DNA of 64,000 nucleotides from positions 89,802-153,801 of the forward strand of contig CALUUN010000034.1 in assembly GCA_944323995.1 (NCBI GenBank), given 5' to 3'. Position 1 is the stretch's first letter. Each line of letters starts with the position of its first letter. This stretch comes from Candidatus Gastranaerophilales bacterium (GTDB taxonomy: Bacteria > Cyanobacteriota > Vampirovibrionia > Gastranaerophilales > Gastranaerophilaceae). Positions 35,201-45,342 of the stretch are shown one piece after another. The notes below the pieces were generated by a model. It was not told where the DNA came from. It ran no database searches and saw only the letters and a list, made by a program, of their open reading frames with translations. A program made the position numbers and the translations under genes.

Positions 35201-35833
35201 ATATATGACAGAGTAAAAAGAAACGAAGTTTATTTAACAACTTTTGAATCAGAAGAGGTTGCTAAATTAAATGAACTAATTTCTAAACTTGAATTGATAA
35301 TAGATTCTCCTGAACCATATTCTATGATTAAAGACCTTCCTATCTTAAATTCGGATATAATTTCTATTGTTAATAATGTATTAGAAGGTTATAAACAAGC
35401 ATTAGGAGAAGTTATAAGTAATTTAGCTTATTATTTAGCAGAAGAAGCATTAAAGCAGGGGCTTGATTCTGAAAGATATAGCAATTTATTCAAGATTAAT
35501 GTTACTGATTTGTATGAAAGAGCAACTGATTTTGGAGAGTTAAAGGCTATTGAAGAAAAAGCAAAATTATATTATGAAAAACTTTTGAAACAAATTTCAG
35601 AAGATAGCATTGCAAAAAAGAATTTAGAATTACAACAACAAACAGGTACAGAAGAACATCCAGACTCTGAACCAATGATTCAGAAAGAATTAGTATTCGT
35701 AAATCCTACAAATGTTGTTCAGAGTATGCAAATTCTTGAGACTGAAGAAGATGTTGATAACTATATCAACAAACTGTCAGAAGAGTTGAAAAACAGAATC
35801 AGGAACAATAAACGTATTAAACTTCAAGGCTAG
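32270..35833 (+). CDS. brxC: BREX P-loop ATPase BrxC
   Basis: About 1187 aa. Walker A in ISGFFGSGKSHFLKMLSYLL near residue 70; IIFLVDEIGQFISDN near 265 is a Walker B-like motif; WVMVTSQEAIDSI follows. The long C-terminal half is helical. BrxC is the large AAA+ protein of the BREX complex. Start at 32270, which has AAAGGTG six bases before; ATG 32252, inside the brxB end, is possible. An 85-base gap separates it from pglX. Confidence 0.93.
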   Translation: MKLRELFEKDINRNINGVVKVEQVDDEAIIYQELDEFVVTKELSKHFSTFYSNYKNSFEERTDKIGVWISGFFGSGKSHFLKMLSYLLANKEVKGKKTIEFFEGKSNIDDWTFADMKLATSVPTETILFNIDSKSSKDTKQRKDGIVEVFLKVFNESQGYSANYPKLADIERYLDKNGKYEEFKQIITSESGVSWEEASNAVGFFKDFFIKAYVQVTGTTEQSTQDLFKDVVEDSGITPEGFAKLIKEYLESKGSKNRIIFLVDEIGQFISDNTNLMLSLQTVVENLGTMCNGRAWVMVTSQEAIDSITKERFRDQDFSKIQGRFDTKLSLSGSNTDEVIKRRLLEKRTDARTLLSNYYNEQEKILANLITFSSQTSGMKMYENSDDFVDCYPFVPYQFKLLQSVFTELRNFSHAGAHLASGERSMLNAFHTALKEYGDKEITELVPFNVFYSTIQTFIDTDIVRIIAQAKEGNPDIEDFDIEVLTVLFLIKYIKEVPCDVENIATLMISNINESKNALKSKIEGALTRLKQATLIQQNGEEYSFLTNEEQDVTRGIKNTQIDSSDVLNEVYRNIYEEIYTKKSITPYPQGQSYYFVRKVDDVVRGSQAEDIEVKFITSMNSDYKFSESELKMKFLAGNTLFIKLNENGYLQELETILKTDKYIKQKSSVKQSEMQDMILKNRGAELIERKKRVKTLLEQAILESTFYTNGQIMEVSATSAAAKIENALKQIVENTYTNLHFIQERVRDEKEIHAKLIAPQGKLDERNKKALDDVLAFIQLNNSMSCTVTMQGLKQQYTRKPFGWSINDIAGVVADLAVKGDISILYNGVQCNYQDYNTVKYLTNDREIQSTVIKLKEKIDSAKIQQVIAIAQELFEKQDFVDDGEKLANSIRENLQNMIGDLQELNGRHNNPKYPKKTVIELGLSTLKELKNEPDVNGLFDLLIRQKENLLTWKQEYKLLKSFFNTQVGIFDESLKIYDRVKRNEVYLTTFESEEVAKLNELISKLELIIDSPEPYSMIKDLPILNSDIISIVNNVLEGYKQALGEVISNLAYYLAEEALKQGLDSERYSNLFKINVTDLYERATDFGELKAIEEKAKLYYEKLLKQISEDSIAKKNLELQQQTGTEEHPDSEPMIQKELVFVNPTNVVQSMQILETEEDVDNYINKLSEELKNRIRNNKRIKLQG

Positions 35834-35921
35834 GGGTAAATGGTGTAAATAGGAGTAACCATTATAGGATAAACTTAATCCCTAAAATATTGGAACTTTT
35901 CAAACGATAAAGGAAGTATTG

Positions 35922-38900
35922 ATGACAGAACGATTAGAAAAAGAAATAACATTAGATAAATCAGCACTAAAAGACTTTGCAATAAAAGCAAGAAGAAAAC
36001 TTAAAGAAAGAGTTGAGCTTCAAGCAAAACTGATGGGATTTTATGAAGATAATAGAGCTGTCAATTATGAGTTTGAAGACGACAGACAAGTGAAAATAAA
36101 TGGAGAGTTCTTTAGCAAAAAACAAGTAGAGACCTTACAAAGAGAAATTAAGTCAAAAGGTTATGAAAACTTGATTGATGAAGTTGCATATACTTGGTTC
36201 AACAGATTCATAGCCCTATATTATATGGAGGTTAATGGATATAGCGAAAATAATTTTAATATTATTTCCAATATAGATAACCTTAACCAATTTGCAGTAT
36301 CTGTATCCTCACAGTTGAATGCTGAAGAAAAACAAACTGTTATATCAGCTGTTCAAAATAATAATCAGGATGTAATTTTCAAGACATTACTAATTCATCA
36401 ATGTAATGTAATGAACAAAAAACTTCCATTCTTGTTTGAACAAATCCAAGACTATACAGAACTATTATTCCCTCAAGGGATGAATAGTTCTGATTCTGTA
36501 ATAAAAGAAATGCTATCTCTTGATAAATCCAACTGGCAAGTTGTAGAAATTATCGGCTGGCTTTATCAGTATTATAATCAAGCAGAAAAAGACAGAGTAA
36601 TTCAAGCAAAGAAAAGATATAAGGCAAATGAAATTCCTTATGCTACACAATTATTTACACCCAAATGGATTGTAAAATATATGACTCAAAATTCTTTGGG
36701 TAGATTATGGCAAGAAGCTCACTCAACTTCAAAATTAAAAGATTCAATGGAATTTTATCTTGAACCAAGACATCTTACAGATGAAGATAAAAAAGAACTA
36801 GAATCACATATAATGAAAGGTATTTTACCTGAACAAATAAAAGTTTTTGACCCTGCTTGTGGTTCTGGACACATTTTGGTTTACGCTTATAGTCTATTGT
36901 ACTTGATGTATAAAGAATCAGGCTATATTGAGAGCGATATTCCAAGCCTAATATTAAAAAACAATTTATTTGGTCTTGATATATGTAATCGAGCTGTTCA
37001 ATTAGCTCAATTTGCAGTCATGATGAGAGCATATCAAGACGATAGAAATATTTTAAATAAGATAACATCTATAAATGTTATGTCAATTCAAGAAACTAAC
37101 TGGATTGACGAAAGAGTAAAAGAAGCATTAATGAAAGATGTTGCTAATCAATTATTGGCTCAACAACAAATAAACAACCTCGTTGAAACCTTCAAAGATG
37201 CTAAAATATATGGCTCAATTATTAAAGTTAAAGACTTTGATTTTGATTTCTGGGAACAACGTTTGATAGATATTCAGTCCTTGAATATGGGATTGTTATA
37301 CACAGATGTAATTCAAGATTTAAAAACAAAACTTCCAATTCTTATTCAACAAGCTCGTATTATGCAACAACAATATGAATGTGTAATTACAAACCCTCCG
37401 TATATGGGTAATAAGTATATGGAACCAAGATTAGCAGAATTCATACAAAAAGAATATAAAGATGTAAAATCTGATTTATTTTCAGCTTTCATGGAATATA
37501 TTCCAAGAAAAACAAATAAAAATGGACAAATTGGTTTAGTTACTCCGTTTGTTTGGATGTTTATAAAATCTTATGAAGAATTAAGAAATCAAATTATAAA
37601 CAATAGCACTTTAAGTTCCATTATTCAACTAGAATATAACGCTTTTGAAGCAGCTTGTGTGCCAGTTGCGACCTTTACATTAAGAAATTATAGGGTTTCT
37701 TATCCTGCTGAATGTATCAAATTGTCAGATTTTACAGGTGCAGAAAATCAGCCAATTAAAACTTTGGAAGCTATATCTAATCCAGATGTTAGTTACAGAT
37801 ATACCACATATTCAAAGGATTTCCACTCAATACCGGGGTCGCCGATTGCATACTGGGCTAGCAAGAAAATTATAGAATCATATGATTCTCCTGAGACAAT
37901 TAGTAATATTTTAACAACTAGGGAAGGGATGGCAACAGCCGATAATGACCGTTTTTTAAGATATTGGCATGAAATTATTTTCAATCGTATTTGTTTTACA
38001 TCAGATATAACTTCAAAATGGTTTCCATATAATAAAGGCGGCGATTTTAGGAAATGGTATGGGAATAATGAATATGTTGTTAACTGGGAAAATGATGGTT
38101 ATGAAATAAAAAATAATAGAGATGAATCAACAGGGCGTATTCGTTCACATAACTATAATGGCGAATACATGTTTAAAAAAGGAATAACTTGGTCTTCTAT
38201 TTCTTCAGGAAACATTTCAATAAGATATTCTGGTGAAGGTTTTTTATTTGATTCAAAAGGTGCGAAAGGATTTGCTTATTCTGATGTTCACTTATTCTAT
38301 TCATTAGCTTTATTAAATAGTAATGTAGCTATGCGTTTTCTTAGTTTTTTATCTCCAACAATGGATTTTAAAGTAGGTGATGTTATTCAAATTCCTTTAA
38401 TTAAAAAGTTTGAGAATCAAGTCAATGAAATTTTAGAACAAACCATTCAAATATCAAAAGACGATTGGGATAGTTTTGAAACATCTTGGGATTTTGAACA
38501 ACATCCATTGTTGAGATTCTCTAATAGAAATAAAGGTCTTGTTGACTACAAAAATATTCATAAAGTTGAACCGATTACAGCAGGAGATAAAGTTCAAGAT
38601 TGTTTCAACAAATGGAAAGAATATAAACAAGAACAGTTCAACAAGCTAAAAGCTAATGAAGAAGAATTGAACAGATTGTTTATTGAAATTTATGGACTTC
38701 AAGATGAAATGACTCCAGAGGTCGATGATAAAGATATTACAGTCGCTTTAGCTGATGAATTAAGGGATATAAAATCACTTCTATCTTATGCTGTTGGCTG
38801 TATGTTCGGCAGATATTCTCTTGATGAAAAAGGTTTAATATATGCTGGGGGAGAATTTGACAAGAGCAGATATCAAACCTTAGAAGTTGATGAAGATGGT

Positions 38901-39467
38901 ATTTTACCGATTCTTTCTGATACTTGGTTTGATGATGATATTATAGAAGAGTTCAAAAGGTTCTTGAAAAAAGCATTTGGCGAATTATATTTCAATGAAA
39001 ACATGCAATATATAGCAGATGTTTTAGGTCGCAAAGGTTCTGAAAGTGCAGAAGATAGGATTAGAACATATTTCTTAAAAGATTTCTACAAAGACCATTT
39101 GCAAATCTATAAAAAACGTCCTATTTATTGGATGTTTACAAGTGGAAAAGAAAAAGCATTCAACGCTCTAATATACCTGCACAGGTATGATAAAACAACA
39201 TTATCAAGAATAAGAAAAGATTATTTGCACGAGTTCCAAAACAAATTGGATAATGCAATACAAAGAGCAGAAAACGAAGGAAATGTTAAATTAACATCAC
39301 TATATTCAAAATACCAAACAGAATGCCTTGAATTTGATAGAAAGATTAAAGATTTAGCAGATGAACAGATAGAACTAGACCTTGATGACGGTGTAAAAGT
39401 CAACTATGCAAAATTCCAAGGACTACTCGAAGCAGAAAAAGATATTGTAGGAAAGGATAAGAAATAG
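35922..39467 (+). CDS. pglX: BREX adenine-specific DNA methyltransferase PglX
   Basis: About 1181 aa. SAM-binding motif I VFDPACGSGHILVYAYSLL near residue 308 and catalytic motif IV ITNPPYMGNKYM near 490 identify an N6-adenine methyltransferase; IQLGLVTPF-like and IPLIKKF regions and a long C-terminal recognition part follow. In BREX this enzyme marks the host sites that distinguish self from phage DNA. The in-frame TTG directly before the ATG is ignored. No frameshift or phase-variable tract is visible. Two non-BREX genes separate it from pglZ. Confidence 0.95.
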   Translation: MTERLEKEITLDKSALKDFAIKARRKLKERVELQAKLMGFYEDNRAVNYEFEDDRQVKINGEFFSKKQVETLQREIKSKGYENLIDEVAYTWFNRFIALYYMEVNGYSENNFNIISNIDNLNQFAVSVSSQLNAEEKQTVISAVQNNNQDVIFKTLLIHQCNVMNKKLPFLFEQIQDYTELLFPQGMNSSDSVIKEMLSLDKSNWQVVEIIGWLYQYYNQAEKDRVIQAKKRYKANEIPYATQLFTPKWIVKYMTQNSLGRLWQEAHSTSKLKDSMEFYLEPRHLTDEDKKELESHIMKGILPEQIKVFDPACGSGHILVYAYSLLYLMYKESGYIESDIPSLILKNNLFGLDICNRAVQLAQFAVMMRAYQDDRNILNKITSINVMSIQETNWIDERVKEALMKDVANQLLAQQQINNLVETFKDAKIYGSIIKVKDFDFDFWEQRLIDIQSLNMGLLYTDVIQDLKTKLPILIQQARIMQQQYECVITNPPYMGNKYMEPRLAEFIQKEYKDVKSDLFSAFMEYIPRKTNKNGQIGLVTPFVWMFIKSYEELRNQIINNSTLSSIIQLEYNAFEAACVPVATFTLRNYRVSYPAECIKLSDFTGAENQPIKTLEAISNPDVSYRYTTYSKDFHSIPGSPIAYWASKKIIESYDSPETISNILTTREGMATADNDRFLRYWHEIIFNRICFTSDITSKWFPYNKGGDFRKWYGNNEYVVNWENDGYEIKNNRDESTGRIRSHNYNGEYMFKKGITWSSISSGNISIRYSGEGFLFDSKGAKGFAYSDVHLFYSLALLNSNVAMRFLSFLSPTMDFKVGDVIQIPLIKKFENQVNEILEQTIQISKDDWDSFETSWDFEQHPLLRFSNRNKGLVDYKNIHKVEPITAGDKVQDCFNKWKEYKQEQFNKLKANEEELNRLFIEIYGLQDEMTPEVDDKDITVALADELRDIKSLLSYAVGCMFGRYSLDEKGLIYAGGEFDKSRYQTLEVDEDGILPILSDTWFDDDIIEEFKRFLKKAFGELYFNENMQYIADVLGRKGSESAEDRIRTYFLKDFYKDHLQIYKKRPIYWMFTSGKEKAFNALIYLHRYDKTTLSRIRKDYLHEFQNKLDNAIQRAENEGNVKLTSLYSKYQTECLEFDRKIKDLADEQIELDLDDGVKVNYAKFQGLLEAEKDIVGKDKK

Positions 39468-39472
39468 GGTAA

Positions 39473-40231
39473 ATGGTAAAAGCTAAAAAGATACTTGATT
39501 GGATTTGGATAATAGTGAAAATTATCTTTTCGATAGCATTAATTATCGTTGGGATTAAGCTTATACTATGGCTAGTATTTCCATTATTTTCATTATGGTT
39601 TATTCCGTCTCCATTTAGTTCATTTGACTGGAATCCTTTAACAACATTATTTGGAGCGATTATAACTGGTGGCATAACTTGGTATGCTATTTATAAGACA
39701 GCTGAATTTGATAAAGATGCTAGAATTTATGAATTTAGGTATAAACACTATATTGATACGTTAGATGTTTTAAGCGAAGAGTTAAAAACTATTTATAAAT
39801 TGACTTATTACTTTGAAAAAGATGAAGATTGCATTATGAGTAAAACAATCGATGATGCTTTTTCTGCTTCTGAATATAATATTAGAAAGTTCCGAAAAAC
39901 ATATACACATTTATGCAATATAAATGCTAGATTTGCGGAAAAAATGAAAGGCTTTGATTCAATACTAGAAGAATTTATTAATATATATTGTTTCACCGTA
40001 AGACAAATTGCAGAACATCGATGGTATTTACAAAGAGGAGAAGAAAAATATAAAAAAGATTTTATTACGGAATTAAATGAGAAAAGATTAATTTATTGCG
40101 TTGATGATTTGTTAGCATATTATAAAAATGAAAAAGATATAGAATATGATGTTAATCAAATGAATGATTCTATAGAAAAACTTAGAAATATTATAGAAGA
40201 AGAATTCAAATTAGATAATAAAAAAAAGTAA
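39473..40231 (+). CDS. Two-pass membrane protein inserted in the BREX operon
   Basis: 252 aa. Two N-terminal hydrophobic segments (about 8-40, IIVKIIFSIALIIVGIKLILW, and about 60-78, LTTLFGAIITGGITWYAIY) are followed by a soluble helical domain with a charged C-terminus. I do not recognise the family; the layout resembles small membrane-tethered proteins that accompany phage-defence genes. It starts 6 bases after the pglX stop and reads with the operon, so it is probably co-expressed with BREX. Confidence 0.65.
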   Translation: MVKAKKILDWIWIIVKIIFSIALIIVGIKLILWLVFPLFSLWFIPSPFSSFDWNPLTTLFGAIITGGITWYAIYKTAEFDKDARIYEFRYKHYIDTLDVLSEELKTIYKLTYYFEKDEDCIMSKTIDDAFSASEYNIRKFRKTYTHLCNINARFAEKMKGFDSILEEFINIYCFTVRQIAEHRWYLQRGEEKYKKDFITELNEKRLIYCVDDLLAYYKNEKDIEYDVNQMNDSIEKLRNIIEEEFKLDNKKK

Positions 40232-40252
40232 TACCTATTCTGAAAGGATAAA

Positions 40253-40753
40253 ATGCCACATTCCGAAAGCCAAACAATAGAAAAATTAATAGAAACTCTA
40301 AATTGTAATGAAACAGTAGCTGTCTTTAAGAGAAAACGTTCATTTATATTTAATTTTGCTATGATTTGGAATCTTTTTGAGGATAGATGTATGGATAATT
40401 TTGCTCAAATTTCCACTGTTGATGATTTTGTTAATACTTTGCCTTCCAATTTAAATCTGGATGTAAATATAATTTTTGATTATTTCAAAGATAGGTATAA
40501 AGTGGTTGATAATATATACAATATAGAAAGCTTATTATGGAGACGTAATGAAAATACTTACAGAAATTTTGTAATAGAAAAATTTAGAGATACTCAATGC
40601 TCTCATCAAGATAAAATAAAAGCTGTTTTATATATTATTTTTAGACTAAGAAATAATCTTTTTCATGGGGAAAAAGATATTGCAATAATAAATGAACAAA
40701 AACAAACTTTTGTTCTTGTGAACAAATTTTTGATGGATTTAATTACTTTATAG
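40253..40753 (+). CDS. Probable HEPN-domain protein inserted in the BREX operon
   Basis: 166 aa, helical. The C-terminal segment IKAVLYIIFRLRNNLFHGEKD contains R-N-N-L-F-H, the RX4-6H motif that marks HEPN ribonucleases and HEPN-like scaffold domains. AAAGGAT is its ribosome-binding site. Lying between pglX and pglZ it is probably co-transcribed with BREX. Whether it cuts RNA (abortive infection) or is only a structural HEPN is not decidable here. Confidence 0.65.
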   Translation: MPHSESQTIEKLIETLNCNETVAVFKRKRSFIFNFAMIWNLFEDRCMDNFAQISTVDDFVNTLPSNLNLDVNIIFDYFKDRYKVVDNIYNIESLLWRRNENTYRNFVIEKFRDTQCSHQDKIKAVLYIIFRLRNNLFHGEKDIAIINEQKQTFVLVNKFLMDLITL

Positions 40754-40764
40754 GTAAATAGATA

Positions 40765-43275
40765 ATGGAACAAGATAAACTACAAGAACTTATACTAAAA
40801 CATTTTAACAAGCAAGAAAGACAGATTGTATTCTGGTATGATGAAGCAGGAGAAAATGAAGAAAAACTGGATTCGTTATCTCTTCCGAATATCAAAATAC
40901 ACAAGCTCACGAAGAATAACAACCTTTTGACCAAAAAGCTGCTTGAAAAAGATGATACAAAATCCAATTACCTTATCTATGCACCTTTTGCAATGCCGTC
41001 AATTGAAGACAACTGGTTTATTGATACACAGCTCTATTCACAAGTTTTATCTGTTGATGAGGTTGATAGTTTATGTTCAGAATTTGAAGTCTATGATATA
41101 GCACTCAAAAACCTGTTCAAAAACCATATAAAATTCTTTAATAATAAAAAAAGACTCAATAGCTTTAAATCTTTATTACCATCTAATAAGTCGGTAGAAA
41201 ATTTCTACTTAGCAATGTTTGGAACTCTTGTCGAGTGCAAAATATTTGATAAGTACAAAATTATTCAAACCTTTATTATAAAAGAAATTGTTGATAAAAA
41301 TGCCCCATCTAAAGAATTTGCTAAGTATGGATTGGAAGATAAGTTTTGGGAATTAATAGAAAAAGAATTTGGCTACTTGGGAGAACGAGAAGCAAAATAT
41401 CTGTTAGCAGGAATTGTCTTCAAAAAACTGCAACAACAACTCAGAGGTTCAAGTTTCCCTGATACTTATAAAAAATATATTAGTAAGAATATGAAAGATG
41501 CTGAATGTAATTCGTTCTTAGAAAGTTGGTATCGTGATACAGAGCTTATGCCTTATTATAAAGAATTGATAGAAGAATTTGAAAGAGATGATTTCAAAAT
41601 AGATGAGAATATTACAGACTGGTCTGATATATTACAAAGCGAACCTGAATTCCAAACTCTTAGAGCATATGATAGATTCCTTGTTAATTACTTGATTGCT
41701 CAATTTGATTCGTTAAAAGATGAAGATAAAATACTTATTGAAAAAAGAAAAAGAACACTATTCTATAATGAGTATGAAAAGGTTTATAATGCTCTTTTCT
41801 GGGCTTTGGAATTAAGTTTGTTAGTGAAAAACACTCAGATTCCAGAGCAGAAAATTGAAACATCTATTAAAAGCTATGCTCAAAGTTATTACAAAATAGA
41901 TAAAGCATATAGAAAATTCTATTACTATTGTGGATTATTGAACGATAGAAAACTTGACTCTGTTAAAGATAAAGTTGAGAAATTGTATGTAAACAAATAT
42001 CTTGATGATATTAATTTGAAATTCTCTAACCAAGTAAAAGAAATTGCCCCTAACTGGACTTTTTCAAACCTTCCTATGCAAAAAGATTTCTATTATAATG
42101 AAGTGCGTTCTTCTAAAAACAAACTTGTTGTTATAATTTCTGATGCATTACGATATGAAATTGCAGAAGAATTAAGTGAGGCAATTAGAAGTAACTATTC
42201 AATTAAAGCCGATGTTAAACTGGATTGTATGGTCGCTTCAATTCCTTCTTATACAAGATTGGGGATGGCATCATTACTTCCTCATAAAGAAGTTTCTATG
42301 AATAATAAAGCTGAAATTGTTGTAGATGGAGTAGTTGCAAAGGATTCTGCATCAAGAGAAAAAATATTGCAAGCACATAATCCAAGCTCTAAAGTTCTAA
42401 ATCTAAGCGATTTAGAAGATATGTCGAGAGAGGATTTAAGAAACTTATTCAGCGGATTAGAGGTAATTTATATCTATCATGACGATATTGATAAAGCCGG
42501 CGAACATAACGAAAAAGACGTGTTTAATGCCGCCGAAAAAACCATAAAATTACTTTCAGAAAAAGTTAAGTTTTTATTTAATAATTCTTTATGCAGCAAT
42601 ATTATAATTACAACAGACCATGGATTCTTATACCAATACAGTGATTTAGAAGAACATCAAAAGATTTCTATAGGCACTATTGAGGCTCTTGAGTGTAAAA
42701 AAAGATATATTATTGCAGATTCTCCGATAGAAAAACAAGGTGTCGTTAATTTTGATATGAATTATGTATTCCAAAATTCTTATTTAAAATTATCATTGCC
42801 TTGCAATATTAATAGATTTAAAACGTCAGGAGCCGGTATCAATTACGTTCACGGCGGTGCAAGCCCTCAAGAAATAGTATTACCTCTTTTGAGAGTTAAG
42901 CAAAACCGTAAACAAGAAATTAAGAAAGTAGAACTTTCACTAGAAAACTCTTCTCGAAAGATTACCAATAATAAGTTTACATTATCATTCTTGCAAAAAG
43001 AAAGCATTTCTGAGCTTGTTAAACCAAGAGTATTTAGCGTTTCTTTATGGGATGAAGAAAATAATATGCAAGTATCTAATGAACTTATTATAGATGCAAA
43101 TATTAGTTCTGATAAAATGGAAGATAGAATATTCAAGAAAGTATTAGAACTAAAAAGTTTTAAATCAGATAAAAATAAAGATTATTACTTGATTATAAAA
43201 GATGTGGATGAAGTCGGCGAACCATACGCCAAAATACCATTCACAATTAATTTAATGTTCCAGTCAGATTTTTAA
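40765..43275 (+). CDS. pglZ: BREX alkaline-phosphatase-like protein PglZ
   Basis: 836 aa. The phosphatase-fold metal sites are visible: LVVIISDALRYEIAEEL near residue 455, VIYIYHDDIDKAGEHNE near 570 and IIITTDHGFLYQY near 615. GASPQEIVLPLLRVK is typical of the family end. PglZ is essential in BREX and is a metal-dependent nuclease/phosphodiesterase in tested examples. The start has a GTAAATAGATA leader rather than a clear ribosome-binding site. Confidence 0.94.
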   Translation: MEQDKLQELILKHFNKQERQIVFWYDEAGENEEKLDSLSLPNIKIHKLTKNNNLLTKKLLEKDDTKSNYLIYAPFAMPSIEDNWFIDTQLYSQVLSVDEVDSLCSEFEVYDIALKNLFKNHIKFFNNKKRLNSFKSLLPSNKSVENFYLAMFGTLVECKIFDKYKIIQTFIIKEIVDKNAPSKEFAKYGLEDKFWELIEKEFGYLGEREAKYLLAGIVFKKLQQQLRGSSFPDTYKKYISKNMKDAECNSFLESWYRDTELMPYYKELIEEFERDDFKIDENITDWSDILQSEPEFQTLRAYDRFLVNYLIAQFDSLKDEDKILIEKRKRTLFYNEYEKVYNALFWALELSLLVKNTQIPEQKIETSIKSYAQSYYKIDKAYRKFYYYCGLLNDRKLDSVKDKVEKLYVNKYLDDINLKFSNQVKEIAPNWTFSNLPMQKDFYYNEVRSSKNKLVVIISDALRYEIAEELSEAIRSNYSIKADVKLDCMVASIPSYTRLGMASLLPHKEVSMNNKAEIVVDGVVAKDSASREKILQAHNPSSKVLNLSDLEDMSREDLRNLFSGLEVIYIYHDDIDKAGEHNEKDVFNAAEKTIKLLSEKVKFLFNNSLCSNIIITTDHGFLYQYSDLEEHQKISIGTIEALECKKRYIIADSPIEKQGVVNFDMNYVFQNSYLKLSLPCNINRFKTSGAGINYVHGGASPQEIVLPLLRVKQNRKQEIKKVELSLENSSRKITNNKFTLSFLQKESISELVKPRVFSVSLWDEENNMQVSNELIIDANISSDKMEDRIFKKVLELKSFKSDKNKDYYLIIKDVDEVGEPYAKIPFTINLMFQSDF

Positions 43276-43287
43276 GGCAGGTGAAAA

Positions 43288-45336
43288 ATGAATAATTTAG
43301 ATAAAAAAATTACGGAAACCTTTGAAGGTTGTGTTGTTAGAAAAGACTTAGTAAAAGAAGTTAAGGGGAATGCGATTGTTCCTTCATACGTCTTAGAATA
43401 TTTACTGGGGCAATACTGTGCTTCAAGTGATGAAGACGTAATTAAATCAGGAATTGAATCCGTAAAAGAAATCCTAGCTAAACACTATGTTAATAGAAAT
43501 CAGGCAGAGTACGTCAAATCAACTATCAAAGAAAAAGGACACTACAAAGTTATTGATAAGGTTAGTGTTCAATTCAACGAAAAAACAGATTCTTATATTG
43601 CAACATTTTCAAATCTAGGCATAACCGGCATTAATGTTCCGTCTGAAATTGCGTATAAAAAATATCCTAGATTATTGGTTTCAGGGGTTTGGTGTTTAGC
43701 AGACCTTGAATATCAGTATACAGAAGACCCAAAGGCATGTCCTTGGCTATTGCAGAGCATTAAACCAATTCAGCTTGCACAATTTGATTTTGAAGATTTC
43801 AAAGTTAAAAGAGCAATGTTTTCCACCGATGAATGGATTGATTTACTTATGCAAAGCATAGGTTTTAACCCTGAGATGCTGAGTAGAAGAAAGAAATTAT
43901 TACAGCTTGTTAGGCTTATTCCATATTGTGAAAGAAATTATAATTTTATTGAACTTGGCCCTAAAGGAACTGGTAAAAGTCATATCTATACAGAATTTTC
44001 ACCTCATGGAACACTTATTTCTGGTGGTGAAGTATCGGCTGCAAAATTATTTGTAAACAACTCAAGAAAACACGATATTGGTTTAGTCGGATACTGGGAC
44101 AATATTGCCTTTGATGAATTTGCAGGCAGCTCAAAAAAAGTTGATAAAGCTCTTGTTGATATAATGAAAGGGTATATGGCTAACAAGTCATTCTCTAGAG
44201 GTGTTGAAACTCTAACCGCAGAAGCATCAATGACATTTATAGGTAATACAAAGCATAACGTTCCTTACATGTTAAAACATTCTAATTTATTTGAAGAATT
44301 ACCTCCTCAATATCTGGATTCTGCATTCCTGGATAGAATTCATTTCTATTTGCCGGGTTGGGAAGTTGATATTACCAGACCGGAGTTATTTACAACAAAC
44401 TATGGTTTTGTTGTTGATTATTATTCGGAAGCTTTAAAATGTCTGAGAAACTATGATTTTTCTAATGAATACAAAAAAGAATTTACTCTTGGAAGTATTT
44501 CAGAACGCGATAGAGCAGGCGTAATGAAAACATTCTCCGGACTTATGAAAATTATTTATCCTGATAAAAAAGCTTCAACTGACGAAATTGAAGAATTATT
44601 AAAATTTGCAATGGAAGGAAGAAAAAGAGTCAAAGACCAGATTTTAAGAATAGACTCGACTCTTCCACAAGTAGATTTTTCATATACAAGTAATTCTGGA
44701 GTCGAAGTTAAAGTAAAAACAACTGAAGAAATTCAATATAAAGGATTATATAATGGAGAAATGGAAGACTCCGAAGACGAAGTTATGATAAGTTCTCCAG
44801 AAGTTGTTGAAGTAATAAATGATAGTTCTAAAGAAACTGCAACTAATGAAGAAGAAATTAAAGAACATCATTTTGTAATTGAAGAAAATCAAATTGGGGT
44901 TACGTTTGAAAAGCTGTTTGGAAGATTATTTAAAGGGGTAAAAAATATTGTTATTACTGACCCTTATATAAGAAATTTCTACCAAACTGTAAACTTAATG
45001 GAATTATTAGAAGTTGTAGATAAAGCGAAATCTGAAACAGATATTGTTACTGTTGAATTAATAACTTCTGCTGATGAATTTAATGAACAAATACAGCGTG
45101 AAAACTTAAATACCATAAGAGAATCTTGCTTACAAATGGGTATTGAATTTAGTTATCAATTCGATTCAAGTATTCATGCAAGAAGTATTGTTACTGATAC
45201 TGGATGGAAAGTTTTATTAGATAGAGGACTTGATATATTCCAAAATTGTGAAAGAAAAGATGCATTTCAATTCACAACAAGATTACAAAAGTACAGACCT
45301 TGTAAAAAATTTGAGATAACATATTTGAGAACATAA
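43288..45336 (+). CDS. brxL: BREX Lon-like ATPase BrxL
   Basis: 682 aa. Walker A FIELGPKGTGKSHIYTEFSPHGTLISGGEVS near residue 225; YWDNIAFDEFAG is the Walker B region; FLDRIHFYLPGWE follows. The C-terminal third (from about 540) is separated by an acidic linker (GEMEDSEDEVMISSPEVVEV). This is the type 1 BREX form of BrxL, a ring-shaped DNA-binding AAA+ protein, so the system is type 1. AGGTG lies before the ATG. Confidence 0.93.
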   Translation: MNNLDKKITETFEGCVVRKDLVKEVKGNAIVPSYVLEYLLGQYCASSDEDVIKSGIESVKEILAKHYVNRNQAEYVKSTIKEKGHYKVIDKVSVQFNEKTDSYIATFSNLGITGINVPSEIAYKKYPRLLVSGVWCLADLEYQYTEDPKACPWLLQSIKPIQLAQFDFEDFKVKRAMFSTDEWIDLLMQSIGFNPEMLSRRKKLLQLVRLIPYCERNYNFIELGPKGTGKSHIYTEFSPHGTLISGGEVSAAKLFVNNSRKHDIGLVGYWDNIAFDEFAGSSKKVDKALVDIMKGYMANKSFSRGVETLTAEASMTFIGNTKHNVPYMLKHSNLFEELPPQYLDSAFLDRIHFYLPGWEVDITRPELFTTNYGFVVDYYSEALKCLRNYDFSNEYKKEFTLGSISERDRAGVMKTFSGLMKIIYPDKKASTDEIEELLKFAMEGRKRVKDQILRIDSTLPQVDFSYTSNSGVEVKVKTTEEIQYKGLYNGEMEDSEDEVMISSPEVVEVINDSSKETATNEEEIKEHHFVIEENQIGVTFEKLFGRLFKGVKNIVITDPYIRNFYQTVNLMELLEVVDKAKSETDIVTVELITSADEFNEQIQRENLNTIRESCLQMGIEFSYQFDSSIHARSIVTDTGWKVLLDRGLDIFQNCERKDAFQFTTRLQKYRPCKKFEITYLRT

Positions 45337-45342
45337 ATATTT

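Noticed and set aside
35834..35921. Possible extra small gene between brxC and pglX
   Set aside because: Only a stop-rich 85-base gap; the GGTAAATGG string recurs after pglX but encodes nothing.
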